Positions 18,299 through 27,141 of a stretch of 43,317 nt of DNA are shown one piece after another. The position numbers and the translations under genes were made by a program. The DNA lies in contig CAIXQV010000837.1 in NCBI GenBank assembly GCA_903921605.1, positions 1 to 43,317 on the forward strand, read 5' to 3'. Under the pieces are notes generated by a model. That model saw only the letters and a list, made by a program, of their open reading frames with translations. It was not told the DNA's origin and did not search any database. The stretch comes from an uncultured Planctomycetaceae bacterium. GTDB lineage: Bacteria; Planctomycetota; Planctomycetia; Planctomycetales; Planctomycetaceae. Within the stretch, counting starts at the first letter, position 1; the number at the start of each line of letters is the position of its first letter.

Positions 18299-19480
18299 TT
18301 ACTCCGGTTTATTCTCTTCAACATCTACTCCGGTCGCACCGTCCGCTAATTTCGGTGGAGCTGGTCCCAGATACTGATAGTACTGGCATTCGAGCCGGCC
18401 ATTATAAAGTTTTCTGCGACGCGGCGCTCGACGACCGAAATGTTTCTCGAACCACTGATTGGACGTGATTACATAGACGCCCCATGTCGGAAGCAAATCA
18501 CAAATCCGCCCCAGCTCGCGATAGACGGCTTCAACTTCCTGCTGATCGCCCATCCGTTCTCCGTAAGGCGGATTACAGACAATAACGCCGTACTCACGAT
18601 TTGATTTGAACTCACTAATCTCCTGAACTCGAAACTGAATATCACCACTCACCCCGGCTTCCGAGGCACTGCGTTCACAAAGCCGCATGGCGGCGGGGTC
18701 ATGGTCGTAGCCCATAATTGGTTCTGGCATTCTTGGCAAACGCAAATCCTTAGCTTCGCTGCGAACATCCTTCCACATCTTGCGGTCCATCCACGGCCAG
18801 TCTTCGGCCAGAAAGGAACGCCCTGAACCGGGAGCAATATTGCGCCCAATCATTGCAGCTTCAACGGCGAGCGTTCCACTGCCACAAAAAGGATCAACGA
18901 ATTGGCGATCGCGGTTCCAGTAGCTCAATTGAATCAAGCCGGCGGCCATCGTTTCTCGCAGCGGAGCAGGTCCGGCGTATTCTCGATACCCTCGCTTATG
19001 CAGCCCTTCTCCCGAGGTGTCGATCGTGAGCGTCGCCACATCGCGAAGCAGGGAGATCTCCACGGGAAATTCAGCTCCGGTTTCTTCAAAGCGAAATCGG
19101 TTGTACTTCTTCTTTAGACTTTCAACGATCGCCTTTTTGACTGCCCCCTGCACTGCCGGCACAGCGTGCAGTCTTGATTGAACACTTCGGCCCGCTACTG
19201 GAAATTTAGCGTCCACGGGGATGTAGTCGCTCCACGGCAGATCGACCGTCTTATCAAACAATGCACCAAAATCAGGAGCTTGAAACTCACCGACCTTGAT
19301 CAACAATCGATCCGCGCTTCTCAACCACATGTTGCAGCGTGCAATATCTCGTTCATCTCCGGAAAAATGAACTTTGCCATCCAGAACGCGCAGCTCGGTG
19401 TAACCCAGCTTTTCGAGTTCTCTGGAAACGACAGTCTCGAGGCCAAAAGTGGTCGTGGCAATCAATTCAAAACGTGGCAT
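18299..19480 (-). CDS. THUMP-domain RlmL-type rRNA (guanine-N2) methyltransferase
   Basis: A 393-residue class I SAM-dependent RNA methyltransferase of the RlmL/YpsC (COG0116) family, which methylates guanine N2 in 23S rRNA (m2G2445 in E. coli). The N-terminal ferredoxin-like/THUMP part (~1-160) begins FELIATTTFGLETVVSRELEKLGY. The catalytic half shows motif I VDPFCGSGTLAVEAA (195-209) and the N2-G/N6-A signature NPPYGER (303-309), followed by VYRELGRICDLL. It corresponds to the N-terminal half of the long E. coli RlmL and lacks the RlmK (m7G2069) half, as in many bacteria. It ends with a short acidic tail. The ATG at 19480 has no evident ribosome site and falls inside a possible upstream small ORF, which could provide coupling. 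Confidence 0.93.
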   Translation of the reverse strand: MPRFELIATTTFGLETVVSRELEKLGYTELRVLDGKVHFSGDERDIARCNMWLRSADRLLIKVGEFQAPDFGALFDKTVDLPWSDYIPVDAKFPVAGRSVQSRLHAVPAVQGAVKKAIVESLKKKYNRFRFEETGAEFPVEISLLRDVATLTIDTSGEGLHKRGYREYAGPAPLRETMAAGLIQLSYWNRDRQFVDPFCGSGTLAVEAAMIGRNIAPGSGRSFLAEDWPWMDRKMWKDVRSEAKDLRLPRMPEPIMGYDHDPAAMRLCERSASEAGVSGDIQFRVQEISEFKSNREYGVIVCNPPYGERMGDQQEVEAVYRELGRICDLLPTWGVYVITSNQWFEKHFGRRAPRRRKLYNGRLECQYYQYLGPAPPKLADGATGVDVEENKPE

Positions 19481-19704
19481 GGCTGAATCATAGGGGCAGG
19501 AGGAGCGGGAATGCGAAACACTGCGAATACATCTTCCGCCGCAGCACTGATTCCGTCGATGGCCGAGTTATCAAAGATCGGAGACAGGCATAGTTCAGAC
19601 TCCGAACCGGTGGGATTGAACGATTCCGAAAGAGCCATGTCAATCGACGATGGTTCGCGATCAAACCAATTGTCGGGAATGGTGTCCAGAAGGACGGCAC
19701 TCAC
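19462..19704 (-). CDS. Possible small protein overlapping the rlmL-like start
   Basis: An 80-codon frame from a GTG at 19704 whose stop overlaps the start of the methyltransferase gene by 19 bases. Its composition is acidic and hydrophobic (NWFDREPSS, DVFAVFRIPAPPAP) and codon choice looks like that of neighbouring genes, but it has no clear ribosome site and no family that I recognise. It could be a leader ORF translated into the methyltransferase gene, or chance. The remainder of the 19481-19867 gap between the divergent genes shows nothing else. Confidence 0.3.
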   Translation of the reverse strand: MSAVLLDTIPDNWFDREPSSIDMALSESFNPTGSESELCLSPIFDNSAIDGISAAAEDVFAVFRIPAPPAPMIQPCHVLN

Positions 19705-19867
19705 CTCGCGGGGTCACGAATCACGCACGGCAGGAACGAATCGCTTCCGTCACAACTCCCTCCAGCCATACTCTTGTTCAGTTTCACGGTATCCCTGTGA
19801 ATTTTGCCGCTGGCAATCAGCCCCGGCGATGGTTCAATCCGGAACTGTCATTCGCTAAAGTCCCATC

Positions 19868-22489
19868 ATGATGATTTTACTTCAGCAATCTGAACCTGAA
19901 TCGGCAGTGCCGTCTGTCGCTTCCGGTGCGGCCTCCCCTTCGCCAACTGAGGCCGGCACTCAGGTCGATTCGCAGTCTTTTCAGACGACTGAATTGGACT
20001 TGCCCGAATCGACCGCCGGAATTCTGCTGCTGTTCTTCGGGCTAATCTCGCTGCTGGCCCTGACTGTGAGAACCTCACTGCGAGACTCGCGATTCCTCAG
20101 TCGACAGGCACGCATTGTATTGCTCGTTCCTCGTTTAGTCGTTCTGGCCCTCGTCCTGTTTATCGTGCTCAATCCGCAGCGTCGAACTCAACTCAGTCGA
20201 GTCGAGAAATCTCGCGTTGGGATTCTTCTGGATACCTCATTGTCCATGGCGTTTCCAGCCGTGGACGCCTCTTCGACTCCAGAGAAGACAGACAGCAAAG
20301 CGGAACCGGCATCAACCACTCCAATTCCTGAGGTCAGTTCCCGAGCCAACGCTGCTCTTCAATCGCTTGTGACATCAGGCGTCCTGAAAGAACTGAGCAG
20401 AACTCACGCGGTAGCGATCTACACTTTTGATTCTCAATTGGCAGGCCCGCTGGCTGTTGCCAGCGATGAAACGGTTCGCTTCGTCGATACAAAAGATAAA
20501 GATCCAGAGTCTGGCAATAGCTCATCTCTGGCGACCGTAAGTCTGGATGAACCAACATCCGATGCAGCAAACGCGATTGAAGCCCCCGCATCTCTCACTC
20601 GATGGAACACAATCCTCCAGCCACGAGGTGCAGAAACTCGACTTGGTGAATCGCTCTATCAGATGATTGGTCAATTATCAGGGCGTACGCTGAGCGGAGT
20701 TGTTGTTGTCTCAGACGGTCGAACCAATGCAGGCCTGGACACAGAACCGGCTCGAGTTCGCGCGGAACGCTCGGGGACAAGACTCATCACGGTCGGACTT
20801 GGCAGCCAGAAGCCCCAAATGAACCTGTGGATTGCTGGAATGCAATCACCAACGGACGTGCATCAGGGTGATCCCTTCGATATCAACGTCATGGTTCAGG
20901 GAACCGGCTCTGTTGGCCAGAAAGGCACAGTCCGATTATTTCAGCAATCAGCAGACAGTGATGGTAAAGACCGGAGGCAAGTGAGTGAACAGTCGATCGA
21001 TTTTGTAGACGACACTTTGCCGATCGCATTGCGATTCAATCAGCAACTCACAGTGCCCGGAAAATATGAGTTTGTGGTTCAGATTGAATCGCCGACTGGC
21101 ATCACGGAGATGACAACGGACGACAATGAACGTCGTCGTACCATCGAAGTGACTGACCGTCGTATGAAAGTGCTGCTGATTTCCAGCGGTCCCATGAGAG
21201 ACTATCAGTTCGTTCGAAACGCGTTGTTCCGGCACAGTGGGATCGAGTCCGATGTCTGGCTGCAGTCTGTAACGGACGAAAACGTGGGCTTTGTATCGCA
21301 GGAAGCCAAAACTTTATTGACGAAGTTTCCGACCACTGAAGCCGAACTTTTCGCTTACGACGTCATCGTCGCATTTGACCCGGACTGGAGTCGACTGTCT
21401 GCAGAACAACAGACATTTCTGAATCGCTGGGTCTCGGAACATTCCGGTGGCCTCGTCGTGATCGCCGGCGAAATCTTCACACCAAAACTTGCTCAGGAAC
21501 CGGATTCGTTTCGTGATGTGAATGTGCTTTACCCGGTTCTCCTGAATCGAATGTTGCCCGATATGCAGTTGTCGCAACGTGCCGATGAGCCCTGGCCTGT
21601 CACATTGACTCCCGAAGGACGGACAAGTGAGTTTTTGAAGATCGCCGATGCCACAGGAAATGCCAGCGTAGACCTCTGGTCAACGTTCAAAGGCATCTAT
21701 CGATCTTACCCCGTCCGTGGAATTCGTGATGGTGCCGTTGTACTCATCGAATACGGAAATCCTCGGGCTCGAACAGAGCTTGGCCAGCCTCCTTTCCTTG
21801 CGTCTCAGTTTTACGGGACAGGACGAACGGTGTTCGTTGGCTCGGCAGAGACATGGCGCCTGCGAGAAATCTCTCCTGAAGGACATCAGCGGTTTTGGAC
21901 GAGCCTGATTCGGGAAGTTGGCCAGGGACGGAGAAGCCGAGGCACCGCCAGAGGACTGCTGCTGCTGGATCGAACAGAGGTTGCTCCCGGTCAACCCGTC
22001 AGTATTCGCGCACAACTCTATGATGCTCGACTTCAGCCGCTCGCGACAGACTCGGTTCCGATGTCCATTGTTGATGCGGAAGGTCGCACAATAAACATTC
22101 CAGACCGACTCAACGCGGATGGACGCGGCGCGGGACAGTACGTCAACAGTTTTCGTCCTCCCCGGTCAGGTGCTTATCGCATCACGGTTCCAGTTCCGGA
22201 ATCTTCGGATGTGCTTCAAACAACAATTGACGTTGTGGTACCGAACCTCGAAGCTCAGAATCCCACTCAGAACGTTGAGCTTCTCTCAAATCTCACTCGA
22301 GACACTCAGGGGCGTTATCTGAGCCTTTCGGAAATCTCGACACTGCCCTCGCTGCTGCCTGATCAAAGTCAACCCATCATTGTTGACGAGCAATTGCGAA
22401 CTTTATGGGATCGAGGCTGGCTAATGTTTTTGCTCGTCATGATGCTGGCATTTGAATGGATCATGCGACGAGTCTGGCGGCTCTCGTAG
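19868..22489 (+). CDS. VWA-like membrane protein (BatA/CARDB type)
   Basis: An 873-residue inner-membrane protein. After a polar N-terminus two helices are seen at ~50-67 and ~83-101, then a von Willebrand A-type domain with the metal site DTSLS (D122-S124-S126) and a later VVVVSDGRTN block. A beta-rich region (~290-410) with CARDB-like character follows, then a glutamine-amidotransferase-like Rossmann region (KVLLISSGPMRDYQFVRNAL, VIVAFDPDWSRL, GGLVVIAGE), another beta region and a C-terminal helix (WLMFLLVMMLAFEWIM). This layout recurs in planctomycete proteins encoded with MoxR/DUF58/BatA genes, but none of these is next to it here. It starts with two consecutive ATG codons. A role in envelope or MoxR-type chaperone processes is a guess by analogy. 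Confidence 0.88.
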   Translation: MMILLQQSEPESAVPSVASGAASPSPTEAGTQVDSQSFQTTELDLPESTAGILLLFFGLISLLALTVRTSLRDSRFLSRQARIVLLVPRLVVLALVLFIVLNPQRRTQLSRVEKSRVGILLDTSLSMAFPAVDASSTPEKTDSKAEPASTTPIPEVSSRANAALQSLVTSGVLKELSRTHAVAIYTFDSQLAGPLAVASDETVRFVDTKDKDPESGNSSSLATVSLDEPTSDAANAIEAPASLTRWNTILQPRGAETRLGESLYQMIGQLSGRTLSGVVVVSDGRTNAGLDTEPARVRAERSGTRLITVGLGSQKPQMNLWIAGMQSPTDVHQGDPFDINVMVQGTGSVGQKGTVRLFQQSADSDGKDRRQVSEQSIDFVDDTLPIALRFNQQLTVPGKYEFVVQIESPTGITEMTTDDNERRRTIEVTDRRMKVLLISSGPMRDYQFVRNALFRHSGIESDVWLQSVTDENVGFVSQEAKTLLTKFPTTEAELFAYDVIVAFDPDWSRLSAEQQTFLNRWVSEHSGGLVVIAGEIFTPKLAQEPDSFRDVNVLYPVLLNRMLPDMQLSQRADEPWPVTLTPEGRTSEFLKIADATGNASVDLWSTFKGIYRSYPVRGIRDGAVVLIEYGNPRARTELGQPPFLASQFYGTGRTVFVGSAETWRLREISPEGHQRFWTSLIREVGQGRRSRGTARGLLLLDRTEVAPGQPVSIRAQLYDARLQPLATDSVPMSIVDAEGRTINIPDRLNADGRGAGQYVNSFRPPRSGAYRITVPVPESSDVLQTTIDVVVPNLEAQNPTQNVELLSNLTRDTQGRYLSLSEISTLPSLLPDQSQPIIVDEQLRTLWDRGWLMFLLVMMLAFEWIMRRVWRLS

Positions 22490-22533
22490 AGGTTTCTTGA
22501 TCTGTTCAATCAGCACGACCCGAACGTCTGAGT

Positions 22534-24801
22534 TTATTCAGCTACCTCATAAAGTTGCACGATCGAAAATGCGTCGTTAACGACAAGGCTCTCATAGCCA
22601 GCCCAGGAACTCACCGTCTTCTGCTCCACAGGAGAAAGAGATTGCGAGGGGCGTTGGAGCATAACTTTGGGTGGCTTAAGAACTCCTGCGGACACAAGCT
22701 CGCTGAATCGATTCGGTTGCACATAGGCCGTGTAATCATACGAATCAGGCAGGCGATAACGGAGAATCTCACCCCAGTGAACAAAAACGTGGGTAATTCG
22801 CTGTGATTTCAGAACACGGCGGATTTCATCAGGGAGCAGCATTCTTCGGTCGCGGAGGGGCGTCGCAGTGTCGGAAGAGTCGACTGTCCATTCCTCAAAA
22901 ATGTTGTCGTCGAAAACCGTGTTGTAGACCAACGGAAACGTCGCATCAAAAACTTCCGCGTCACCAACCATCAGCACCTTCGAAGTTGACGGCAGCGTAG
23001 CGTTTAACGTTTGAATATCAGATCGAATCGTCAACTTTCGCGCCGCGTCCAGATCCATCAGGCCCGCATGAAATCCGACCAGCGCCAAGGTGCAGAAGTA
23101 GATATTGTAGCTTGTCCCGGCAGTGATCAAGACGGACAGAAAACCTCGCCAGAGACCGGACGAATGCAGCAACCAAGTGCAAGCGGCAGTGATACTTAGC
23201 AGTGGAATCAGAGGAATCCAAAAGCGGTCAATTCGATGAGTCAATGCCCACCACGTCGCGAATCCCCACACAATCAGAAGGAAACTTGTACGCACTATGA
23301 CAATGCGACGAATCAAAAGCATCGCGGGAATCGACAGCGCAAACAAAAGACCGCTGGTCCACATGTTGTAAACAGCCACGTCCATGAAGTGGCGCGGAAG
23401 CAGAGCAAGGCTGTGCTCACGGGAGGAGTGGGCGGGAACCCAGCGAGCATTCATTTCAGGCGACCATTCCGAACCGCCAAAAATCGAATAGCCCAGAGGA
23501 TACACGGGATTGCCTGTGTCGTACAGATTTCTAAGGAGCCACGGAGCAACCATTATTGATACCCCCGCAGCGAAATAGCCAAGCGGCGGAATCAGGCTCT
23601 GCAACCTGTCCCTGAGAGAGATCTCACCATGCAGGTCCACTCGATCTTTCTCTGATCGACTAAGCAACGCCCCCATGAGGATCAACGCGGTCGGGATAAT
23701 GACAGAGACGAGCCCGGTATACTTGGAAGCCATCGCGCATCCACCCAGCAGGCCCGCCAAAAACGATATTGTGTGACGATGACCTAACTGTTCCTTCAAC
23801 CAGAATGCAACCATCGCCGAGCTGATGAGGTAGAAGGTTAGGGATCCTTCCGCATAAGCGATAAGGGAAATCCTTAATGTCCACGGCGTTGTCAGATAGA
23901 TGAGTGTTGCCAGCCACGCAACCGAGACACTGAGCCAACGAGTACAGATTGCAAATACGACACAAGCCGTCAACAACTGAAAACACGCGAGCACAGCCTG
24001 CCCCGCCAAAGCGCCTTCCCACCAATCGCCAACCAACACCATGGCCGTGAGAGGCAACATTTCACTGAGAAAAGGAAAGCTGGTGTAGACATTGTGTCTC
24101 AAGTAGGAGATGCGTCCCTGCTGAAACCATTCTTTGGGCCCCTGCAGATGATATTCACGGACGTCGAAATCTGTCGGCGGTGATAATGAGCCCAACAACA
24201 GATAAACGGTAAATGGCAAAATGATCATCAGAGCAACACCCGGGAGGTACCTTGATGGTCGGTCAGACACCTCGCTACTGGAACAGGATTCTGCCAACGA
24301 TGGCTCTGAACTCCTCCAACGCCATGCCAATATCAGACTGAGAAGAGAAGGAAGCCAAATTGCTGTCGGATTCAGTTGCCCGGCCAGACCAGCAATGAGT
24401 GTGATCAACGACTGCACCGCGAGTCCGATTCCTCCAATCAGAGCGATACGTTCCGTTTGGAGAAGTCGAAATCCGAGATTAAGCCTGCGAACAATCGCCC
24501 AACCGTGGCAACTGGCAAGACTGAGAATAAGAAAAGCCCAGCCGAACAATCGCAGCCTTTGAGGAAGAAACTGGAGTCCGTGTGGAGGCACAGAAGCCTC
24601 AGACTCTGCTCCCGAATCCCCAACTCCCAGAATTGTGTCGGCCAGCATCAACCACAGATCAGACCTTTTGAATTCTGGCGCCTGAAGAGGTTCTCGGAAC
24701 CAAACACATAAAAAACAAACCATCCAGCCTGCAGCAAGCATCCGCAACCACAGTGAGATTTGTTTTCGTTTCGCAGCGTCAGAGTTCAACGTTGGCTCCA
24801 C
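22534..24801 (-). CDS. GT-C-type polytopic membrane glycosyltransferase
   Basis: A 755-residue polytopic inner-membrane protein (more than ten hydrophobic helices by eye) resembling lipid-linked-sugar transferases of the GT39/ArnT/PMT type. The first periplasmic loop carries FDVREYHLQGPKEWFQQGRISY, whose acidic residue after F-D fits the catalytic Asp/Glu loop of GT-C enzymes, and NPVYPLGYSIFGG recurs in bacterial relatives. A soluble C-terminal domain (~590-755) follows the last helix. The start codon is GTG at 24801 and another ATG lies 20 codons in. It converges on the VWA gene with 44 bases between. It could transfer a sugar from a polyprenyl-phosphate donor to envelope lipids or protein; the donor might come from the DPM1-like enzyme at 10441, although they are 11 kb apart. 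Confidence 0.85.
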   Translation of the reverse strand: MEPTLNSDAAKRKQISLWLRMLAAGWMVCFLCVWFREPLQAPEFKRSDLWLMLADTILGVGDSGAESEASVPPHGLQFLPQRLRLFGWAFLILSLASCHGWAIVRRLNLGFRLLQTERIALIGGIGLAVQSLITLIAGLAGQLNPTAIWLPSLLSLILAWRWRSSEPSLAESCSSSEVSDRPSRYLPGVALMIILPFTVYLLLGSLSPPTDFDVREYHLQGPKEWFQQGRISYLRHNVYTSFPFLSEMLPLTAMVLVGDWWEGALAGQAVLACFQLLTACVVFAICTRWLSVSVAWLATLIYLTTPWTLRISLIAYAEGSLTFYLISSAMVAFWLKEQLGHRHTISFLAGLLGGCAMASKYTGLVSVIIPTALILMGALLSRSEKDRVDLHGEISLRDRLQSLIPPLGYFAAGVSIMVAPWLLRNLYDTGNPVYPLGYSIFGGSEWSPEMNARWVPAHSSREHSLALLPRHFMDVAVYNMWTSGLLFALSIPAMLLIRRIVIVRTSFLLIVWGFATWWALTHRIDRFWIPLIPLLSITAACTWLLHSSGLWRGFLSVLITAGTSYNIYFCTLALVGFHAGLMDLDAARKLTIRSDIQTLNATLPSTSKVLMVGDAEVFDATFPLVYNTVFDDNIFEEWTVDSSDTATPLRDRRMLLPDEIRRVLKSQRITHVFVHWGEILRYRLPDSYDYTAYVQPNRFSELVSAGVLKPPKVMLQRPSQSLSPVEQKTVSSWAGYESLVVNDAFSIVQLYEVAE

Positions 24802-25137
24802 TGAAGCTCAGGCAAATAATGCTCTTCAGACTTGGTCGGGCAGCAACAGTCAGATCGACTTTCGATTCCATACGCAAAGCTTCAACACAACTGCCCACTG
24901 AAACAAGCCCGGCGCTTCAAAAAGTCTCCTACATCATTCGATTACGTCTTTAACGGATTCGCCGAGGGAAGATCTTTGGAAAACCCGGCGTTCGCAAGAT
25001 GCTGAACAGCAGAGAATCTGCATAATTGGAATCAGACCGAAGACCATTTGCATTCTGGCGGCAGCAAGAAAACTTGTCTCCTGAGAATGGACAACTTCAC
25101 CTGACATCAACTGTGAGATTCTTCGCAGGTGCAAACG
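24802..25137. other. Gene-free stretch upstream of the GT-C gene
   Basis: No convincing gene on either strand. It must hold the minus-strand promoter of the membrane glycosyltransferase and follows the terminator of the Cys-rich gene. I saw no repeat or RNA fold in it. Confidence 0.5.
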
Positions 25138-25173
25138 AAAACAGCTTCCGAGAGAGGGTGCTCTCGGAAGCTG
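25138..25173 (-). terminator. Intrinsic terminator of the Cys-rich gene
   Basis: A perfect 13-bp stem CAGCTTCCGAGAG (25142-25154) with CTCTCGGAAGCTG (25161-25173) and a 6-base loop. On the minus strand it is followed by TTTTCGTTTG, the expected U-rich tail. It lies 70 bases past the stop codon of the gene at 25244. Confidence 0.88.
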
Positions 25174-25243
25174 CTGGTTTCTGAGTTAGAGCGAGGACGA
25201 GCTAGAACAGGAAGCAGTTCTTTCCCACCTCAGGTCGACCTGA

Positions 25244-26395
25244 TTATCGGGCCATTCCGAACAAACCAGCCAGACCATTCTTGCTGCTCGACTGCTTGTG
25301 CAGGCGAGAAGGGAAGAAAGCCTGTGGATCAGCTGGAGGAGCAGCTACTGGAGCAGCTTCAGCAGCTGGTGTTGGCTGCTGAGCTTCTGCTGGAGCAGCA
25401 GTTGGAGTTGCACCGCAGGCGTTTGAACCACAGCCTGTTGAGCAGCATCCAGCGTCTGAGCAGCCGTCGCAGCATCCGTCAACAATCTCGTAACCACAAT
25501 TTCGCAGTGCCTGTTCTGCTTCACGGCGAACGCTTCGGTCGCAGTCAGCCAGAGCACATGTCAGAGCTGATACAACGCATGGGCTGCAGCAGCACTTGTT
25601 ACGACGAACCTGGTCACCAATTTCGTCAGCAGCTTCCCGGCGAACTCGTTCGTCCGTGTCGTTCAGACCGTAGACGAAAGCGTTCATGATTTCCGGATGG
25701 CAGCAGCAGTCGAATTTACGTCCAAGCTTGTCCAGAGCACGGCGGCGTTCTGAACCATGGCAAGCTGTCATTGAAGTATAGATCAGCTTAGCAATTTCGC
25801 AGGCGTCATCGTTGCAGCAATCGCAGCCTTCGCCGCAGGTATTGCCAGCATCGCAGCAGCCGTTGTCACCACAAGCAGCTGGAGCACAGCAGCTTGGGTC
25901 AGCATTGCAACCGTTGCCACAAGCAGCTGGAGCACAGCAGCTTGGGTCAGCATTGCAACCGTTACCACAAGCAGCTGGAGCACAGCAGCTTGGGTCAGCA
26001 TTGCAACCGTTACCACAAGCGTCAGCTGGAGCACAGCAGCTTGGGTCAGCATTGCAACCGTTGCCACAAGCTTCAGCTGGAGCACAGCAGCTTGGGTCAG
26101 CATTGCAACCGTTACCACAAGCGTCAGCTGGAGCACAGCACGTTACTGGGCAGCAGCTTGAACCTGGATCGCCGCATGTGTCGCAACATGGCGGCTTAAT
26201 GTCTGAACACTTGCGCTGGTACGTGTACACGTTTGTGTGACACGGACGAGCAATCGTTGGCTTGCAGCAAGCTGGCTGACAGTCTTCAGCACAACCGCAG
26301 CTCTTACATCCGCCGGAACCAAACAGACCGGCATCAGCCGATGCAGTCATTCCAGCCAGTGCGAGTACCGCACTGAATACGCGAGTCCATTTCAT
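25244..26395 (-). CDS. Secreted Cys-rich repeat protein with HEAT-like domain
   Basis: From the ATG at 26395 it has 383 residues, about 61 of them Cys. I chose this start because GGAG lies 10 bases upstream (26406-26409) and a signal peptide follows directly (RVFSAVLALAGMTASADAG). After a Cys-rich segment come five near-identical 16-17-residue units of the form (D/E)ACGNGCNADPSCCAPA, then a helical part (~195-305) with HEAT-like repeats (CHPEIMNAFVYGLNDTDERVRREAADEIGDQV; VVSALTCALADCDRSVRREAEQALRNCG). The C-terminus is Pro/Ala-rich and ends KNGLAGLFGMAR. HEAT-repeat secreted proteins with many Cys are known in planctomycetes, which suggests a disulfide-linked wall or extracellular component. 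Metal binding is an alternative. No enzyme motif is seen. Confidence 0.9.
   Translation of the reverse strand: MKWTRVFSAVLALAGMTASADAGLFGSGGCKSCGCAEDCQPACCKPTIARPCHTNVYTYQRKCSDIKPPCCDTCGDPGSSCCPVTCCAPADACGNGCNADPSCCAPAEACGNGCNADPSCCAPADACGNGCNADPSCCAPAACGNGCNADPSCCAPAACGNGCNADPSCCAPAACGDNGCCDAGNTCGEGCDCCNDDACEIAKLIYTSMTACHGSERRRALDKLGRKFDCCCHPEIMNAFVYGLNDTDERVRREAADEIGDQVRRNKCCCSPCVVSALTCALADCDRSVRREAEQALRNCGYEIVDGCCDGCSDAGCCSTGCGSNACGATPTAAPAEAQQPTPAAEAAPVAAPPADPQAFFPSRLHKQSSSKNGLAGLFGMAR
25875..26145 (-). repeat. In-frame 48/51-bp tandem repeat
   Basis: Five nearly identical units of 48 or 51 bp plus a degenerate sixth, within the Cys-rich gene. Each encodes ACGNGCNADPSCCAPA, with or without a leading Asp/Glu codon pair. 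Differences are mostly single synonymous bases (gttgccac/gttaccac) and the 3-bp insert, so the units appear to have expanded recently. Unit lengths are multiples of three, so gain or loss keeps the frame. Confidence 0.95.
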
Positions 26396-26409
26396 CTTGA
26401 AGAGTCTCC

Positions 26410-27141
26410 TTCTCATGGAAATCGTTCCTTCGACCGCCCTGACCAACCTGACCATCCGTGAAGAACTATCGTGTCGGCAAAACCATTGCCGATTCCCTCG
26501 ACCTGCGGCGGGACTGGTTTGAACCTTCACACCACGTCGCTGCTACTCAGAATCACGGACAACCAAACCGGCTGTACAGTCGATGATTTCTCATCTGTAT
26601 TTCGGGCCATTGAGATCTCCATGATCTCAATGTTTGCCATCTGCAGTTCGAGGGGCTGGACAGGTCTATCGTCGATGCTGTTTCCTTACCTTGAGTTTCC
26701 ACAGATGATTGCCAGGCAATTACTTGCGCCGTTTTTCGGTCCACATGTAACGGTTATGGAAGATGGAGGAACTGCAGGCGAATCTCCGGCCCGAACAATC
26801 ACTACAGGCATCAGAGTCGTGTTAATCTGGTCAGGACGCAGGTGAGTTTTCAAACAGTATGGATTGTCCGTGTTCTGAGGTTGACCGTCATTCGTTAACA
26901 ATTTTTTCACGCAGATTCTGCGCGTCGGATTTGCATTTGAAAAATCTTCGTGCGAAGTGACCGTTTCAGTATGGATGGAAGGCCGCTCCAGGTTCACGAA
27001 GTGAACTGCCGCCGTTGAAAGCTCGTGCAAGCCCCGCCCACCCGGGAGGACATCTGCATCGATCCGCAGTTGAACACAACCGCCCGACAGCAAACATCAT
27101 GAAGTTAAGCAGAAGCGTATTGCCGCACCCGCTGCTTCAGC
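26410..27141. other. Gene-free stretch between the Cys-rich gene and cstA
   Basis: About 730 bases with no convincing gene. Frames at 26471-26845 (plus) and 26686-27093 (minus) lack start signals and recognisable protein character. The promoter of the Cys-rich gene should be here. An imperfect stem (AAGCAG 27107-27112 with CTGCTT 27132-27137) lies just past the cstA stop but has no T-run, so I do not call it a terminator. Confidence 0.5.

Noticed and set aside
25875..26145. Regularly spaced repeats that could suggest a CRISPR array
   Set aside because: Units are contiguous, in frame and without unique spacers; they encode the Cys repeat.
25783..26240. Repetitive ORFs on both strands across the Cys-rich gene (for example 25783-26136 minus, 25812-26240 plus)
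   Set aside because: They are shifted-frame readings of the 48/51-bp tandem repeat; the true frame has a signal peptide, ribosome site and terminator.
26686..27093. 135-codon minus-strand ORF between the Cys-rich gene and cstA
   Set aside because: No start signal and no recognisable protein character; likely chance in a non-coding stretch.
27107..27137. Imperfect stem after cstA considered as terminator
   Set aside because: Only six clean pairs, bulged, and no T-run on the minus strand.
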